Source: Phoebastria nigripes
Lineage: Eukaryota; Chordata; Aves; Procellariiformes; Diomedeidae
Assembly (NCBI GenBank): GCA_035582835.1
Contig: JAYKAV010002442.1
Span: 2,627,118-2,691,117, forward strand
Direction: 5' to 3'
Length of the DNA stretch: 64,000 nt
Shown in pieces: positions 1-14,900 of the stretch; position 1 is the first letter of the stretch, and every line of letters starts with the position of its first letter. The notes beneath the pieces were generated by a model that saw only the letters and a list, made by a program, of their open reading frames with translations, had not been told where the DNA came from and searched no databases. Both the position numbers and the translations under genes were made by a program.

Positions 1-3000
1 TCGCCTTCACCACCAGGAAAAGGAGCCAGTAAAGGCAGCTTTCTGTTCCAGCTTAAAAAAAAAAAAAATATACAGGGGCAGGGCTCACAAACACAAGGCC
101 GAGATCTAATTCTTCAGTGCTTTTTTTTTTTTATTTTAAAAATCAACACAGTTGCAACCAAGAATTCCAGCCCAACCAATCCCCCAGCACTGGGAGAAAG
201 CATCACCGAGTCCCTCCCCAGCCCTGCCGCTGGCCTGACAACACCACGCTTTAATGTATTCAGCCCACAGCCTCCTCAGGCCACGGCTTTCTGTAATTTA
301 TCCCTATACAGCCCGCCACCTTGTATTATTTAAGTTGCCGGGGGACACACCACCTCCGAGACAGTTTTCAGCAGAAGCTGCCAACAGCCCAGCCTGCAAA
401 ACCATCATTTTTGGTTTCAAACGGGGTTCCCAGCAGATGCTTCCCAAAGGCGACATGGCGAGAGGAGGGATTTCATGGAAAACCCCTGATGTCAATGCCT
501 CTGGAGCACGCTGGGGAGGTGTCGGTCTGCAAAGCACCATGCAGCACCTACAAATGTCCGGCGCACCCAAGAAGCAGGGGTGCTCACGCAGCCCAGGCTC
601 TGGAGGAGGGTATAGCCCTGGCATCCGGTACCTGCTGGCAGCATTGGGGTGCCACATGTGACCCCACGCTGGCAGTCCAGGGGCCAGGCACTGTTCACAA
701 AACAGCTTCTCCCACCACAGGGAACACTTGCCAGTCCGACCAGACCGGGATCATCTCTGGGTGGATGTTTGGGGAAAGCAAAGGACACAGATTGAGGTTG
801 GTTTATTAGATTATGGACAGCCCCATGCAAATAGGGCCATATTGATCCGGTCTGCAAACACCTGGCTGGGAATACAAGCAGCCCCTGAGTATACAGAAGC
901 TGCTGGAGATTATTAACCAGATCCATTGCTGTAAATCACATTACCTCCTTCCAAACCCCAACCTCGCACCGAGTCCCCCTGTGCTAGGTGCTGTACAGCA
1001 CACATCCTTGCAGCACAAGGGAGCATCACTTCTCCCTGCCCAGCACCCAAAAGCCCAAAGATTCAGCCCAAAAGCATGGAGCCCAACAGGGGCATCCTGC
1101 TCTGGGGTCTGTGGAGCCAGTGCTGCGCAGCCCACTGCCCCCCGCCAGCAACTCCCAAAGCAAAGCATCCGTTACCAGGAGTGTGAAACTCATTGTATAG
1201 GAAAACTGCCACAGGAATGCAAGGCAGGAATAAAAAAAAAATTTAAAAAAAAAAATCAAAAAGGTGGAAAAAAGAAAACATCACATCTTCAGACACAAAC
1301 TCACCCCCTGCTCCCACTGGGTACCTGGTATTTTGCACCAGCTGCAAACCACCCCTCTAGTGCACAGAGCAAATAGGACAGGCTCTCCTGCCTCCCAAAG
1401 CACCCCAACTCCAAGCACAGGAAGGGAAAAAAAATAGTAGCAAAATGCTTCACAGCAGATTTCTAAGAGATCACAAAACCCTTTGCAGAGCTTCATTAGC
1501 AGAGAAGGCAGCAGCTCCCGGATTAAAGGAGGAACTGGGGAATGAGGTGCTGAACCAAAGGCAGAGGAGGAATCCCGTATTCCTCCCTTCTCCCCACCAA
1601 AATCCCCAGCTCTGATTCAGCAGAAGCACCAGCAGCAGCATAGCCTAGTGTATCTCACTGCAAACAAAACCATTTATGTTTAAACCACCACCCTACTCCC
1701 CTAAAGAATTGCTGCATGCAGTAATTTCCTTGTGACGGGGGCGAAAAAAAAAAGCCATGATGAAATTGTCTCAGAGTTTCTCTGCGTTTTGTTTACAGCC
1801 GCTGCCCTCAAACCTAGGGCCGGCACGCAGCACGCGAGCATGATAACAGGAATAAATCTAGCATTTAGGATCGTTTAGAAAAGCTCTGCTCGCAGACAGT
1901 CAGCGCTCCGAGGGGGAAATCCCTTTGCAGGTCTCAAATAAGGGAACTTAAACCACTTTTCCCTGGAGAAATTTAGGCCTGAAAGATCTTCCGAGTTTCT
2001 TGTTTGGAGCTACAAGGCCCAATAACAAGATCTCTTTCCCTGGACTCACCCACAACACTTCGACTGCTGCCAAGACCATGCGGAGGCGAGGAGAGATGGA
2101 GCGGAGAGAGACCTGTGGCAGTGGGGAAGACACCTAACACGTTCACATAAGAGGATGCTCTGGTTAGCTGTTATTTATGCACACACCGGGTTAATATAGG
2201 TATTTTTCCGGCATGCATTAATTAAGCACAAAGACTCCTTCTCCTCTGTACCTTGCCCAGTGCCGTCAGCAGGCAGCATCCAAAGAGCAGGCTGCAGGCA
2301 CGGCACCTTCCCGGCACCCTCCTTCCCCGGACACACGCATCCAACGGCCACTGCTACCCAAAACCTGCTACCAGGGGAGGCTGGTGCAAGCAAAGGCTGG
2401 GAGACTTGGGAACATGGGATCTGGGGCAGGAGAACGAGCTCATCCATCCCCCAGGAGCAAACAGATGGGGCAGGGAGTGATGGGACCCAGCAGACCCTCC
2501 AAGAGCATCCTCCCGGTCTGCTGCAATCACAGCAAAGTTTACTCGACATCAGGCACCCACAAAAAACAAGCCTTGAAACAAAACCAAACAGGTTTGCTCC
2601 TGTACTCCCCAAATTGTGGGGAGTCCCTCAGGAGCGGTAACGTCATGCCGGAGCCGGGCCTGGCTTCTCCGCTTTGCCAGCAGGTCCAAGGGGGAGGAGG
2701 TGGGAGGAAGAGCCCGCTGGCAGCCCCATGCTTCCCATCTCCTCCCCTGGAGGATTGCAGGAGACCAATTTTGATTAAACTAATTAAGCCTGCTCCGTTC
2801 AAAGAGCTCCAACCACATGCTACCAGGGGAGAGGAAGAAAATATAAAATTAAAAAGCAAAAAGAAATCTCCCTGCAAGCATGCTCCTCCAAAGCTATCCA
2901 TCCCCGGCAGATCCCTGATGGACAACGCCACGCTGGGAGAAGAAAGCCCAGAAAAGGGACTCGCTGTGGTGACACAGGTCCAACCCTGAAGACCCTCCTC

Positions 3001-4824
3001 CTTCCAGCCACCAGGACCTACTGGGACATGTCCCCCTTCCCATCAGGGTGACTGGTTTCCATCCCCTCCCAGCCAGTCCCCAGAGGCAGCCGCTCCTCTT
3101 GCAGTATTACAGCCCTCCACCAAGCCAAGGTCTCCCAGACGCTGCCTTCCCTCCCACAAACCATCCCTATCTTCCAGCCCCTTGCACGTTCCCTTCCCTC
3201 CTTTCCCTTGAAGACATCAGGTTTCTGGAAGCAATTTAATTGTGAGCTGCAAAGAGGCTTCCTTGGGCAGTGCTGGCTGGCTGGAGGCCCTGCTCTCCCA
3301 AAATGTTTCGCTTCCCCCCCGAGCAGCCACACCAGGGATGCAGCAGACCCTGCCCCTGTAGGGAGCCTGCCCAGCTGGGAGAGAGAAGCATCACTTTTGC
3401 CTTCAAAGCCTTTCAACTGGAGGAAAAAAAAATAATAATAACAAATACCAAAGCAAAGGCTTCCTCGTCTTTGAAGGGCAGGAGGGGGAGCAGCCGGGCA
3501 AGGGCTGGATGTGCCGAGAGCAGAGCGGGGACCCCAATCCTCCGGGGCCTAGAGCGCAAGCACTTTCATTATGAGCTTTTGCAGAAGCAAAATGAAGCCT
3601 TAGGTGCAAGAATTGCATTGAAATTCAAATCGATGTGTTTAACTCTCCCCTGCGCCTTGGGAAACCTTGGTGGAAATGCAGGATAAGAAGGAGGGCAGGG
3701 TTTGAAACCCTAGAGAAGGGCTGGGGGGGAAGGAAAGCAAGCTGCCCCATCCTGCCCTGCAAAAAACTTCATCCGAGGGGCCTTGGGCTTGCCAGCGTAC
3801 CCCGCTTACAGCTCTGCCCCGCACCCCAAAAACACCAGCACCACACACACCGCGGCTGCCCCTCTTCTCCCTGTGCCGCTCTTGGTGGGGCTTTGGTGGG
3901 GGGGAGAAGGGAGGGAGGAATAAAGAAAGAAACCCCATATCGTAATTGCTATATTAAAGAGAAATGGCAGGCAAGAATAATAAGAGAGGTGTCAGAAGTG
4001 AAATACAGTAACAGACATTAAAAAAAAAAAGACTACAGTTCTGCGATGGGGGTGTTAATTGAACACAGAGCTGGAGAGAACAAAGGGGTGTTAAGGAAGA
4101 AAAGAAGGGGGAAAAAATCCTACCTCCTCCAAAGATCTGATTTGAGTTAAGTTTGGTGAAGATAATGCACAGGGAAAGGTAGCTAAGAGGCACCTTATAT
4201 AGCTATTGTGTTCTAAAATTAAAAACAAAAAAAACCAAAAAAAAACAAAAAACACACAAACCCATTATTCAACAACAATTGCACAGCTAATCAGTGCTGC
4301 CTATAAATATTCCACTTCGTAAATTCCCCCCGTTGGTGGTATGTACATTTTTCTTTTAACCCTGAATTCCTTCAACACAGAAGGGCGAGGGGGGTAAGAA
4401 AATAAAAATTGGGGAATTTCAAATACAAAGTCAGGGTCTTTTTAAGAAGTAGAATTTGCCCGATGCCCTCACCTCCCCCAGAAGAGCAGAGAAAGTGAAA
4501 CGATGGGAAAAGCTCTTAAGGAGGAGGAATCAGATTAAATGGTCATATATCCTGCGCTCAGCCTCTCCCTGCCGGTCCCCACCGAACGAGATGGGAGTTG
4601 GGAAAGGTTCACAGCTGAAATAGATGCTGCTGCATTTTGACAGCAGATATTTTCCAGTTTGCCATCCAAGGACCCCACGCCTGCGTACGCCTTGCCTGAT
4701 TCTTCTGCTTAGCTATTCTGCTCATGCCGAGAACAGCTTAAAAAAAAANCAAAACATACCAAGAGAGGGAAAAAAACAAGGGGGGAAAAAAAAAAGGCCG
4801 TAAAGACAGAGCCCCTACCCCTGC

Positions 4825-5010
4825 CTTCAAACTTTTTATAAATCAGCAATGCAATTTCCGATTTCAATCCCTATTGACGGAGGAATCAATTGTATTTACG
4901 ACAACAATGCCTCCCATTTCCATAATTATTATTCCAAAAAGCTAGCCAGCCATTTGAAGGCAGTCCTGCCCCTTCCCTCGCAACAAAGCGACCAACAGCA
5001 AGTGAAAACA
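4825..5010. promoter_or_regulatory. Candidate intronic regulatory element in PBX1 intron 2
   Basis: The block contains TTTATAAATCAGCAATGCAA (with ATAAATCA, a PBX-HOX10-type octamer on the minus strand, at 4838-4845), then CTATTGACGG, AATCAATTGTATTTACGAC and CCATAATTATTATTCC. It is AT-rich and repeat-free. Intronic enhancers are common in TALE genes; this one is inferred. Confidence 0.42.
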
Positions 5011-7139
5011 CACCAAATGAACACCGACAACTTATACGTATATTTAAGCAGCTTTTTTTCCCCCCCCTACGTGCTCCCACTCGGATCAAACCTCTCAACT
5101 TTTGTTACTGTCAAACAGACATCACCCCAAAAGCAGNGATCTCCAGGCTGCAGACAAAAGACAACCCACCGAGCTTTTTTTTATTATTATTGTTATTATT
5201 ATTATATTTTAAAGTGTTTATAAATGCTTTAAAATAACTGAAGAGCCCAAGTGCAAAAGGGAACTCTTTGGCCAATACAGACGACCTCTTTTTCTAAGAA
5301 CTTTATGGACACTTTGGGTTTGCTCAAGACAACGTTAACACTATGAAATATTAGCCATAATGTTGCGAGAGACGGTGGTAAAGTCTCCGTAAGGCTCTGG
5401 AGTCACTTAAATCAGGCAGCGGGGTAACCGAACGCACATTTCTGCACATCATAACGCCGGGGGGAAGATGTACGCACGCACTTTCAAACACCCACCAGTG
5501 ACCACAAACAATCACCAGGATTTCAAACGCGACACATGCAAAAATCTGGGAAGCAAAATGGAAAGTGGGAAGAAAGAAGTTGGCTCAACTTTCACACCGC
5601 TGCCCACAAGGAAGGAGTAAGCAAACAGAAGCAGGTGGTACCCTCAGCCCCAGAAAAAAAAAGGTAACTTCCTCCTAGCATTGGGCCCACAAAGCAATAA
5701 TTAAAAAAAAAAAAAAAACAAAACAAAACCATCTGGCCATTTGCTTCCTTACAAAGTGTGACTTTTGGGGATGCAGATGGGGGAGAGGGGAGGAGGTCTT
5801 TGAATTTGTGAAGTAAAATAATTCACCGTAAACCTATCCGAGGGTAGATAAACAACGCTCCAAAAGCCATCTCAATTCAACCTCTTCAGAGACCTCTGTA
5901 CAGCGGCCCCGTAGCCAAGTAAACCAGGCACAACAGCAACAAATAAAATTTNAAAAAAATGTAAGACAGCCCCAGTCCACACCTGACTACCCTTTATTTC
6001 CAGCAGCATGCTTCGCCCTATACTATCTCTCTCGATTTTCCTTAGCAGACAGGAATTATCCCACCCCAGTCACTGTGGGCATGTACAGCTCCCCATCCCT
6101 CCCCAGCTTGCCGGGACCCCATGGCATCCCGGAGGACCCAGGAGGTCACCTGGATTTCCCACCAGGTTTGGTCCTAGTGGGTTCCCCATCCCCTAACTTT
6201 GTGACTGCACTGATGGCAAAGCCGAGCCGAGATTAATTGGTTACTCTGCCAAAAAGTACTCCCGCATGGACAACACACACAGCATCAAATACAGGCGGAG
6301 AAAAGGCAGACAAACATTTTCTTTGGCTCACACAAAATAAACGGAGAAAGAGAGAGGAACGAAAGGAACTCGGTGGCTCCTTTTTTTGGGGGTGGCACGC
6401 AGGGAAAGACTATAAAACCACCCATAAAATTTATCTCTAAGCAGACTCCCTCACGTTACATCATATGAACTCTATGGAGGTTCCCATACCGAACCCGCTG
6501 CTTGATATTATGGGAACTCCACAAGGAAGGACCTCTCGGTAAGGTCAGACCCGGCCACGCAGCCGCGAGGACTTCAGAGAGGCGAATGCCATCGGTAGGT
6601 GCTTTGTCTGGGCTACACGCTGCACAAACAGTGTTTAACAAAGGGCCCCCTTAGTCATTTTATATATATTGCAGGAGTCAAGTAATTGTATTTTCAATCA
6701 GCTGCTCACACTAGGAGGTTTTATATATATATTTAAGAAAGAAGAAGAAAAAAAAAAGACCCAGATTCAGGTTTCTGAAAGCTGTTCCCCTTTTATGTGT
6801 AACTATCAATGTATATCAACTGGGTGTGCAATCATATTTATTGTCACTTTCATTCATGTCATGCCCTTGCTTATATGGTTTAGATATGAATTATTGACTG
6901 TTACAGTCCTTGTTGTAAACGGGGGGGGGTGGGGAAAGAAGTCAAGTACTTTGCAGCGTGCTAAAACAAGGCAGCTGGATCACCACGGAAAAGCCCGCTG
7001 ATCACCTCTGGTCGGCTCAGAAAGCCAACAGCAGAGATGAAACCCCCCTCACACCAAATTTCCATCATTCCCCCATTTTTTAATTAAAAAAAAAAAAAAA
7101 GAGATTCCAACAAATAAATAAATAAGTGGTGCATGTTGC

Positions 7140-7260
7140 TAAATGTCCTTCCCTGAGCATCTGTTGTTTAAGATCACCCTTGATTGATGACTGCTATTTT
7201 TTAATTGTTGCTTTTAAAATTTAAATGCCCCCCTGGGATGTGTTATAAGTGTGTTAGTAC
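7140..7260. promoter_or_regulatory. Candidate intronic element with a PBX-HOX consensus site
   Basis: TGATTGAT at 7181-7188 is an exact PBX-HOX bipartite consensus, followed by GACTGC and TTTTTTAATTGTTGC. It lies about 0.75 kb downstream of PBX1 exon 2 in the direction of transcription. One exact octamer is not beyond chance in 64 kb, so position is the main interest. Confidence 0.35.
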
Positions 7261-7582
7261 ATGGTAGGAGGTCTGGAAAGTGGGAAACGGCAGAACCAAC
7301 GCTCTCATGCCATTAGCTTCTTTAGAAGCCTGAGAACACCCCATGCCATAAAACAACAGTACCCTAAAGTAACTAACAATCTAATATATTGCTTTCACTA
7401 AAGGCAACTGACAACTCGCTCTTACATGAGCTAGCCTGCATGATTGGCAGACAAGAGCATTTTAACCCTTTCTTCAAAAAAAAAAAAAAACCTAAGAAAC
7501 CTTTATGTTTACCTGAAGAGTAATAGTAGTAAAACTGCACAATTTCATTTTGTTGGGTTCCCCCCCCCACTCTGTATTCAGG

Positions 7583-7631
7583 TTTGGTTTTTTTTTTGTT
7601 TGTTTGTTTTTTTGTTTTTTGTTTTTTTTAA
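7583..7631. repeat. T-rich low-complexity tract with GTTT units
   Basis: Runs of T are interrupted by single G, giving GTTTGTTTGTTTTTTTG-type sequence. It is one of the few T-rich rather than A-rich tracts on the plus strand of the intron. Confidence 0.85.
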
Positions 7632-7833
7632 CAGTGCCATGTCTTGAAGAAACTAAAGCAAGAGAGAAATTGCAAGGGTTTTGATTTTTTCTTCTCCCCA
7701 GAAAAAGCAATAAATAAAAAGAGGCTATACAATAGAAATTAAACCATGATATTTTCCCTTCCAGACACAAACCACATCATGCAAGTCCACTGCCAGAAGC
7801 ATTAAATACCGGCAAGTTATTTCTCCCCACTTA

Positions 7834-10322
<2,489 letters not shown>

Positions 10323-11307
10323 NNNNNNNNNNNNNNNNNNNNNNNNNNNNNNNNNNNNNNNNNNNNNNNNNNNNNNNNNNNNNNNNNNNNNNNNNNNNNN
10401 NNNNNNNNNNNNNNNNNNNNNNNNNNNNNNNNNNNNNNNNNNNNNNNNNNNNNNNNNNNNNNNNNNNNNNNNNNNNNNNNNNNNNNNNNNNNNNNNNNNN
10501 NNNNNNNNNNNNNNNNNNNNNNNNNNNNNNNNNNNNNNNNNNNNNNNNNNNNNNNNNNNNNNNNNNNNNNNNNNNNNNNNNNNNNNNNNNNNNNNNNNNN
10601 NNNNNNNNNNNNNNNNNNNNNNNNNNNNNNNNNNNNNNNNNNNNNNNNNNNNNNNNNNNNNNNNNNNNNNNNNNNNNNNNNNNNNNNNNNNNNNNNNNNN
10701 NNNNNNNNNNNNNNNNNNNNNNNNNNNNNNNNNNNNNNNNNNNNNNNNNNNNNNNNNNNNNNNNNNNNNNNNNNNNNNNNNNNNNNNNNNNNNNNNNNNN
10801 NNNNNNNNNNNNNNNNNNNNNNNNNNNNNNNNNNNNNNNNNNNNNNNNNNNNNNNNNNNNNNNNNNNNNNNNNNNNNNNNNNNNNNNNNNNNNNNNNNNN
10901 NNNNNNNNNNNNNNNNNNNNNNNNNNNNNNNNNNNNNNNNNNNNNNNNNNNNNNNNNNNNNNNNNNNNNNNNNNNNNNNNNNNNNNNNNNNNNNNNNNNN
11001 NNNNNNNNNNNNNNNNNNNNNNNNNNNNNNNNNNNNNNNNNNNNNNNNNNNNNNNNNNNNNNNNNNNNNNNNNNNNNNNNNNNNNNNNNNNNNNNNNNNN
11101 NNNNNNNNNNNNNNNNNNNNNNNNNNNNNNNNNNNNNNNNNNNNNNNNNNNNNNNNNNNNNNNNNNNNNNNNNNNNNNNNNNNNNNNNNNNNNNNNNNNN
11201 NNNNNNNNNNNNNNNNNNNNNNNNNNNNNNNNNNNNNNNNNNNNNNNNNNNNNNNNNNNNNNNNNNNNNNNNNNNNNNNNNNNNNNNNNNNNNNNNNNNN
11301 NNNNNNN
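10323..11307. other. PBX1: Assembly gap (985 N) expected to contain PBX1 exon 1
   Basis: An unbroken run of N sits inside a CpG island, the typical place where GC-rich first exons drop out of short-read assemblies. PBX1 coding exon 1 (roughly 190 coding bases in human, from memory) is absent from all visible sequence upstream of exon 2, so it most probably lies here on the minus strand. All long open frames that cross this gap are artefacts. Confidence 0.7.
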
Positions 11308-11831
11308 GGGGCCGGAGCGCGGCGGAGCCCCCGCGCTCCGGGGGAGGGCTCCAAACTTTCCCCCACCCTCGGGCCGGGCTCGGGGCTGGCTGGCGGCCCG
11401 CACCGCTCCGCGGCCGGCAGCGGGGCCCCCCCTCCGCCGGGCCTGCGCGCACCGCTCCCGGCCCTCGCCGCCTGCTTTTGTTCGGCTCCGGACTCCTCAA
11501 ACTGGCACGGAGGAGCCCGGGGGGCGGGGGGAGGAAGGGGCAGCGGCGCCTCCCCGCCCCCCCGGCCCCATTGGCGGCGGCGGCGGGAAGGCCGGCCCCC
11601 GCGGGCCGCCCCGCCTCCTCCGCGGCCGCCCGTCAATCTCCGGGTTCAGAGGTGGGCCGGGGGCCGCGCCCCGCCCGCGCCTTAAAGCGGCCTCGGCCGC
11701 CGGGCGGAGGGGGAAGGGGCAGCGCGGCNGAGCGGCAGCGATCGACATGCGCCGCTCTGTGTGTGTCCCCTCAGCCCCGGCTCGGGCCCTGGCCCGCCTT
11801 CCGCCTCCCCTTAGAGCTGTGCCTCTCAGCC

Positions 11832-11951
11832 TTCCCGCCGCCCCTCAGGCTTCCCTCAGCCCCCGCTGCCCCCTCAGGCTCATCGCAGACCCCCCCGCTG
11901 CTCCTCAGGCTCCCCTCAGCTTTCCCGCCGCCCCTCAGGCTCCCTTCAGCC
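11832..11951. repeat. ~30-bp tandem repeat, four units, C/T-rich
   Basis: Four adjacent units (11832-11861, 11862-11890, 11891-11921, 11922-11951) share the pattern CCGC..CCTCAGGC followed by a shorter ..CTCAGCC block. Degenerate copies continue to about 12030. The strand is almost purely pyrimidine. In one frame it reads as a Pro-Ala-Ala-Pro-Gln-Ala type ten-residue repeat, but this is a by-product of the repeat. It lies just upstream of the presumed PBX1 promoter. Confidence 0.75.
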
Positions 11952-14900
11952 CCCCACCTTTCCTCAGCCAGCCTTCCCGCCTCCCATCAGCGCCCCATCT
12001 CCCCTCAGCCTCCCCATCACCCAACGGCCAGCCTTCCCCGCTCCCCACTGCCCCCCCTAAGCCCCTCAGGCAGCCTCTGTGCCTCCCTGCTGCCCCCCGC
12101 CAGCCAGCCAGCTCTGACTCCCCACGCTGTCCCTACATCAGCTCCGCACCCCGGGTGGGAGCAGGGTCCCCCCTCTGCTGTAGCCCCCAGGCAGCTCTTT
12201 CCCTCTCACCTCAGCNGCCGGCGTCTCCTCACAGTGCTGGTTCTGTCCTTCCTCTTCCCTGACCCACGCTGTCCGGCAAGCAGGGCCCTCCCAAGCACAT
12301 CACACGGCTGGCAGTGCCACATCCCACACCTGATGGTCCCACACCTGCCCAAACGGGGCAGGGGAAGCTAGCAGAGGTCCCAAGGCCACCAAGACTGCCA
12401 TTCAGACCTTCGTGTCCTGGTGTCACGGCACTCTGGAGGAGAAGCCCTTCCCCAGCCCCTTTCTGCACTCCCCAGGACCTGAGACCACCCTGTGGCCAAA
12501 AAGACCTCTGTAGGCATCGACTGGTGAGCAGGGATGGCCAAGGGCTTGCCTGCAAATTTGTATTTAAAAAAGAATAAATAAAAGGTAGTTATGGTGATAC
12601 AAGAATTTCTTGCGTGGGAGATGATTTCATCAGATTGTCCCTTTCTCAGATCCGAGGGTTGCCAGCTCCAGGCCCCTCATAACACAAGGGAAGATGGGCC
12701 CAGCCCCGGTCCCTTGACCTCAGCTCAGGTTGGGGAAAGAGCCATCAGGCTGATTGCAAAGAGAAGAAAAAAAAAAAAAAGGCAATTGTTTTGCTTCCAC
12801 TCCTCCTTTTTAATGAAACACTTTCCAGTGTTTTAAGCAAAACATGACTTTTCATTTTGAAATTTCCTTTCGAACCATTAAAATGTTTTAAAGTGGTTGA
12901 AGGCAAAGTGAGATGTTTTGATTTTTGTCGCTATGAAATGTTTCACTCAACACGTTCTTTGTGTTTCTTGATTTGCCAAAATTTTTCGAAGGTTTCTGCT
13001 TTCTCGCCCAAGACCTATCTATTTATTTTTCACTTTTTTGAAAAGGCAAGAAAAAAAAAGGGAGAAAAATATCCATTATCTCCACGGCTTCACAGGAAGC
13101 AGAACTTTATCCAAGAAACAAGGAGCCAAGGGACTCCTCTCCAAAGGTCCAAACTTTCAGACACTTAGTCATCCCTTCCCTCGCTTGCTCACACACCAAG
13201 TCTAGACATACTCTGTCTCAAACTCTGGCAGGGATCTCCCATCTCCAGAGGTCAGTCCAGGGTCTTTTGGGTTCGATTTTGAGCGGCTCTGAGGAGAGGC
13301 AGCGCAGCAGAGCTGAACGTGCACAGCGCAAAAGGGAGCGGTGGCTGAGGGGGGACAGACAGGGACGTTGGGGACCACAGGACGTGGTGGCCTGCTGACC
13401 CCGCAGACTCTCGTATTGCAGATCCTTCCCCCATTTCCCGAGTCACGACACGATGCCTCATCACATCAGGTAGACATGAGAGAGCGGGAGCCAGAAGACC
13501 CTTCGGGGAGCCGGCACGGGTAGGGTACGAGGCACGCGTGGGGGCGAGGTGAGTTGTCTGCAGGGTCGGTGAGCCCCAGGCAGCCCCACGGNGTCTCACA
13601 GGGAGAGGGGCAGAGCGACCCAAGCCGCTCCAAGGGAAGCGTCCCAGCACGGGGCCTTGGAGCAGCCATTGGGCCAACGCAGAAATGGCCAGGACTCTGC
13701 CTCTGCTGTCTGCTGGAGTCTAAAATCCTTCCTGTCAGAGATAACTAATCCTGGGGACTTTACAACACCTCTCCTGAAAAGCACATTTCATTCCTCTGTC
13801 TCCTCCTGCCTTCCAAGTGCATGAGATTGCAATAGGTATTACGGAAAATATTCCCTGTGGGAGCTGACACTGGACTCCCTTAAAACCCAAACACCATCAC
13901 CCCTCCTTCCCCAAGTCACAAGCGAGCGCTATGCTCTATTATCTCTACACCCACTAAATCTTTCTGAAATAAAGAATAAACATTTCCACCACACATAGTG
14001 TAAGTGTATGTGCCAAGCTGCATCGCTTCCTCTCCTCTGTGGTTGTTATAAAGTGGTTTGTTTCAATGGTGAAGCAGATGGACAGATTCCAAGTCTGGCG
14101 TCCCCACTCCCTCCGAGTACGTCTAACGCTATCTTTGGTTTATCGCAGATTCCTGAAGAAAATGTTTACAGGAGCCTCTTGTTTAAAATCTTGGCTNTAT
14201 CACAGCATAATTCCTATTATTTATTAAATGAAAATCAAGCTGTTGTTAATGCACCATTACTGTGGCAAAGTGGAGCCCTTGAAAACGAAGGCCAAACACA
14301 CTCTGTCTCTCTGAGCACGAGGGAAGCATCTCCCCATCATCGTCGCTCAACACTCACGCCGCAATGGGATGAAAAGCAGTCTCACGGCCTGTGACTCCTT
14401 AAACATTTTCTTTTTGGTGAGAAGAGCCATGGACTCTTTTGCTTTGCTGTCCAAAACCTGACATCCCCGAGTCAGACAGTGTACAGATTGTACGTAACAC
14501 CATCGGAGGGGCTTTACCTGAGACACCTCTGTGGCAATGCCCTTCTCCGTTCACCACGACCAAATTAATTTTCCTTCCTCTTCTGCAATTTTCCTCTAAC
14601 ATATTCCATGGAAGAACCAAAGCCCTTCCTATTTCCCACCAGCCACAGCCCCCGTAACACAATGAGCTCCATACGGATGGTCTCTCTTGGGTTGAAGTGC
14701 GGCAGAGTTTAAATTCCTAACTAGTTTTCAGAGGAGATTCTTAAATTTTCCTGGAAATGTTGTGTTGCTGCTTTGAACTGATTGTTTATTTGTCAATTTA
14801 GTCATTAACCTTCTTCCTTACTGCTTTGGCTTTTGATAAGACAGAAAATGTCAAAGGGAAGGGAAATAGGCTCAGAATGATTTCCCCTGGCGAAGGATCC

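Noticed and set aside
11478..12371. Pro/Ala/Ser-rich plus-strand frames of 297 and 171 codons
   Set aside because: They arise from the CpG island and the C/T-rich 30-bp tandem repeat, where stop codons are rare. No domain, and they run opposite to PBX1.
12565..12590. AATAAA signals downstream of the CpG island, possible end of a divergent transcript
   Set aside because: AATAAA is common in AT-rich sequence, and no exon or splice structure was found between the island and this site.
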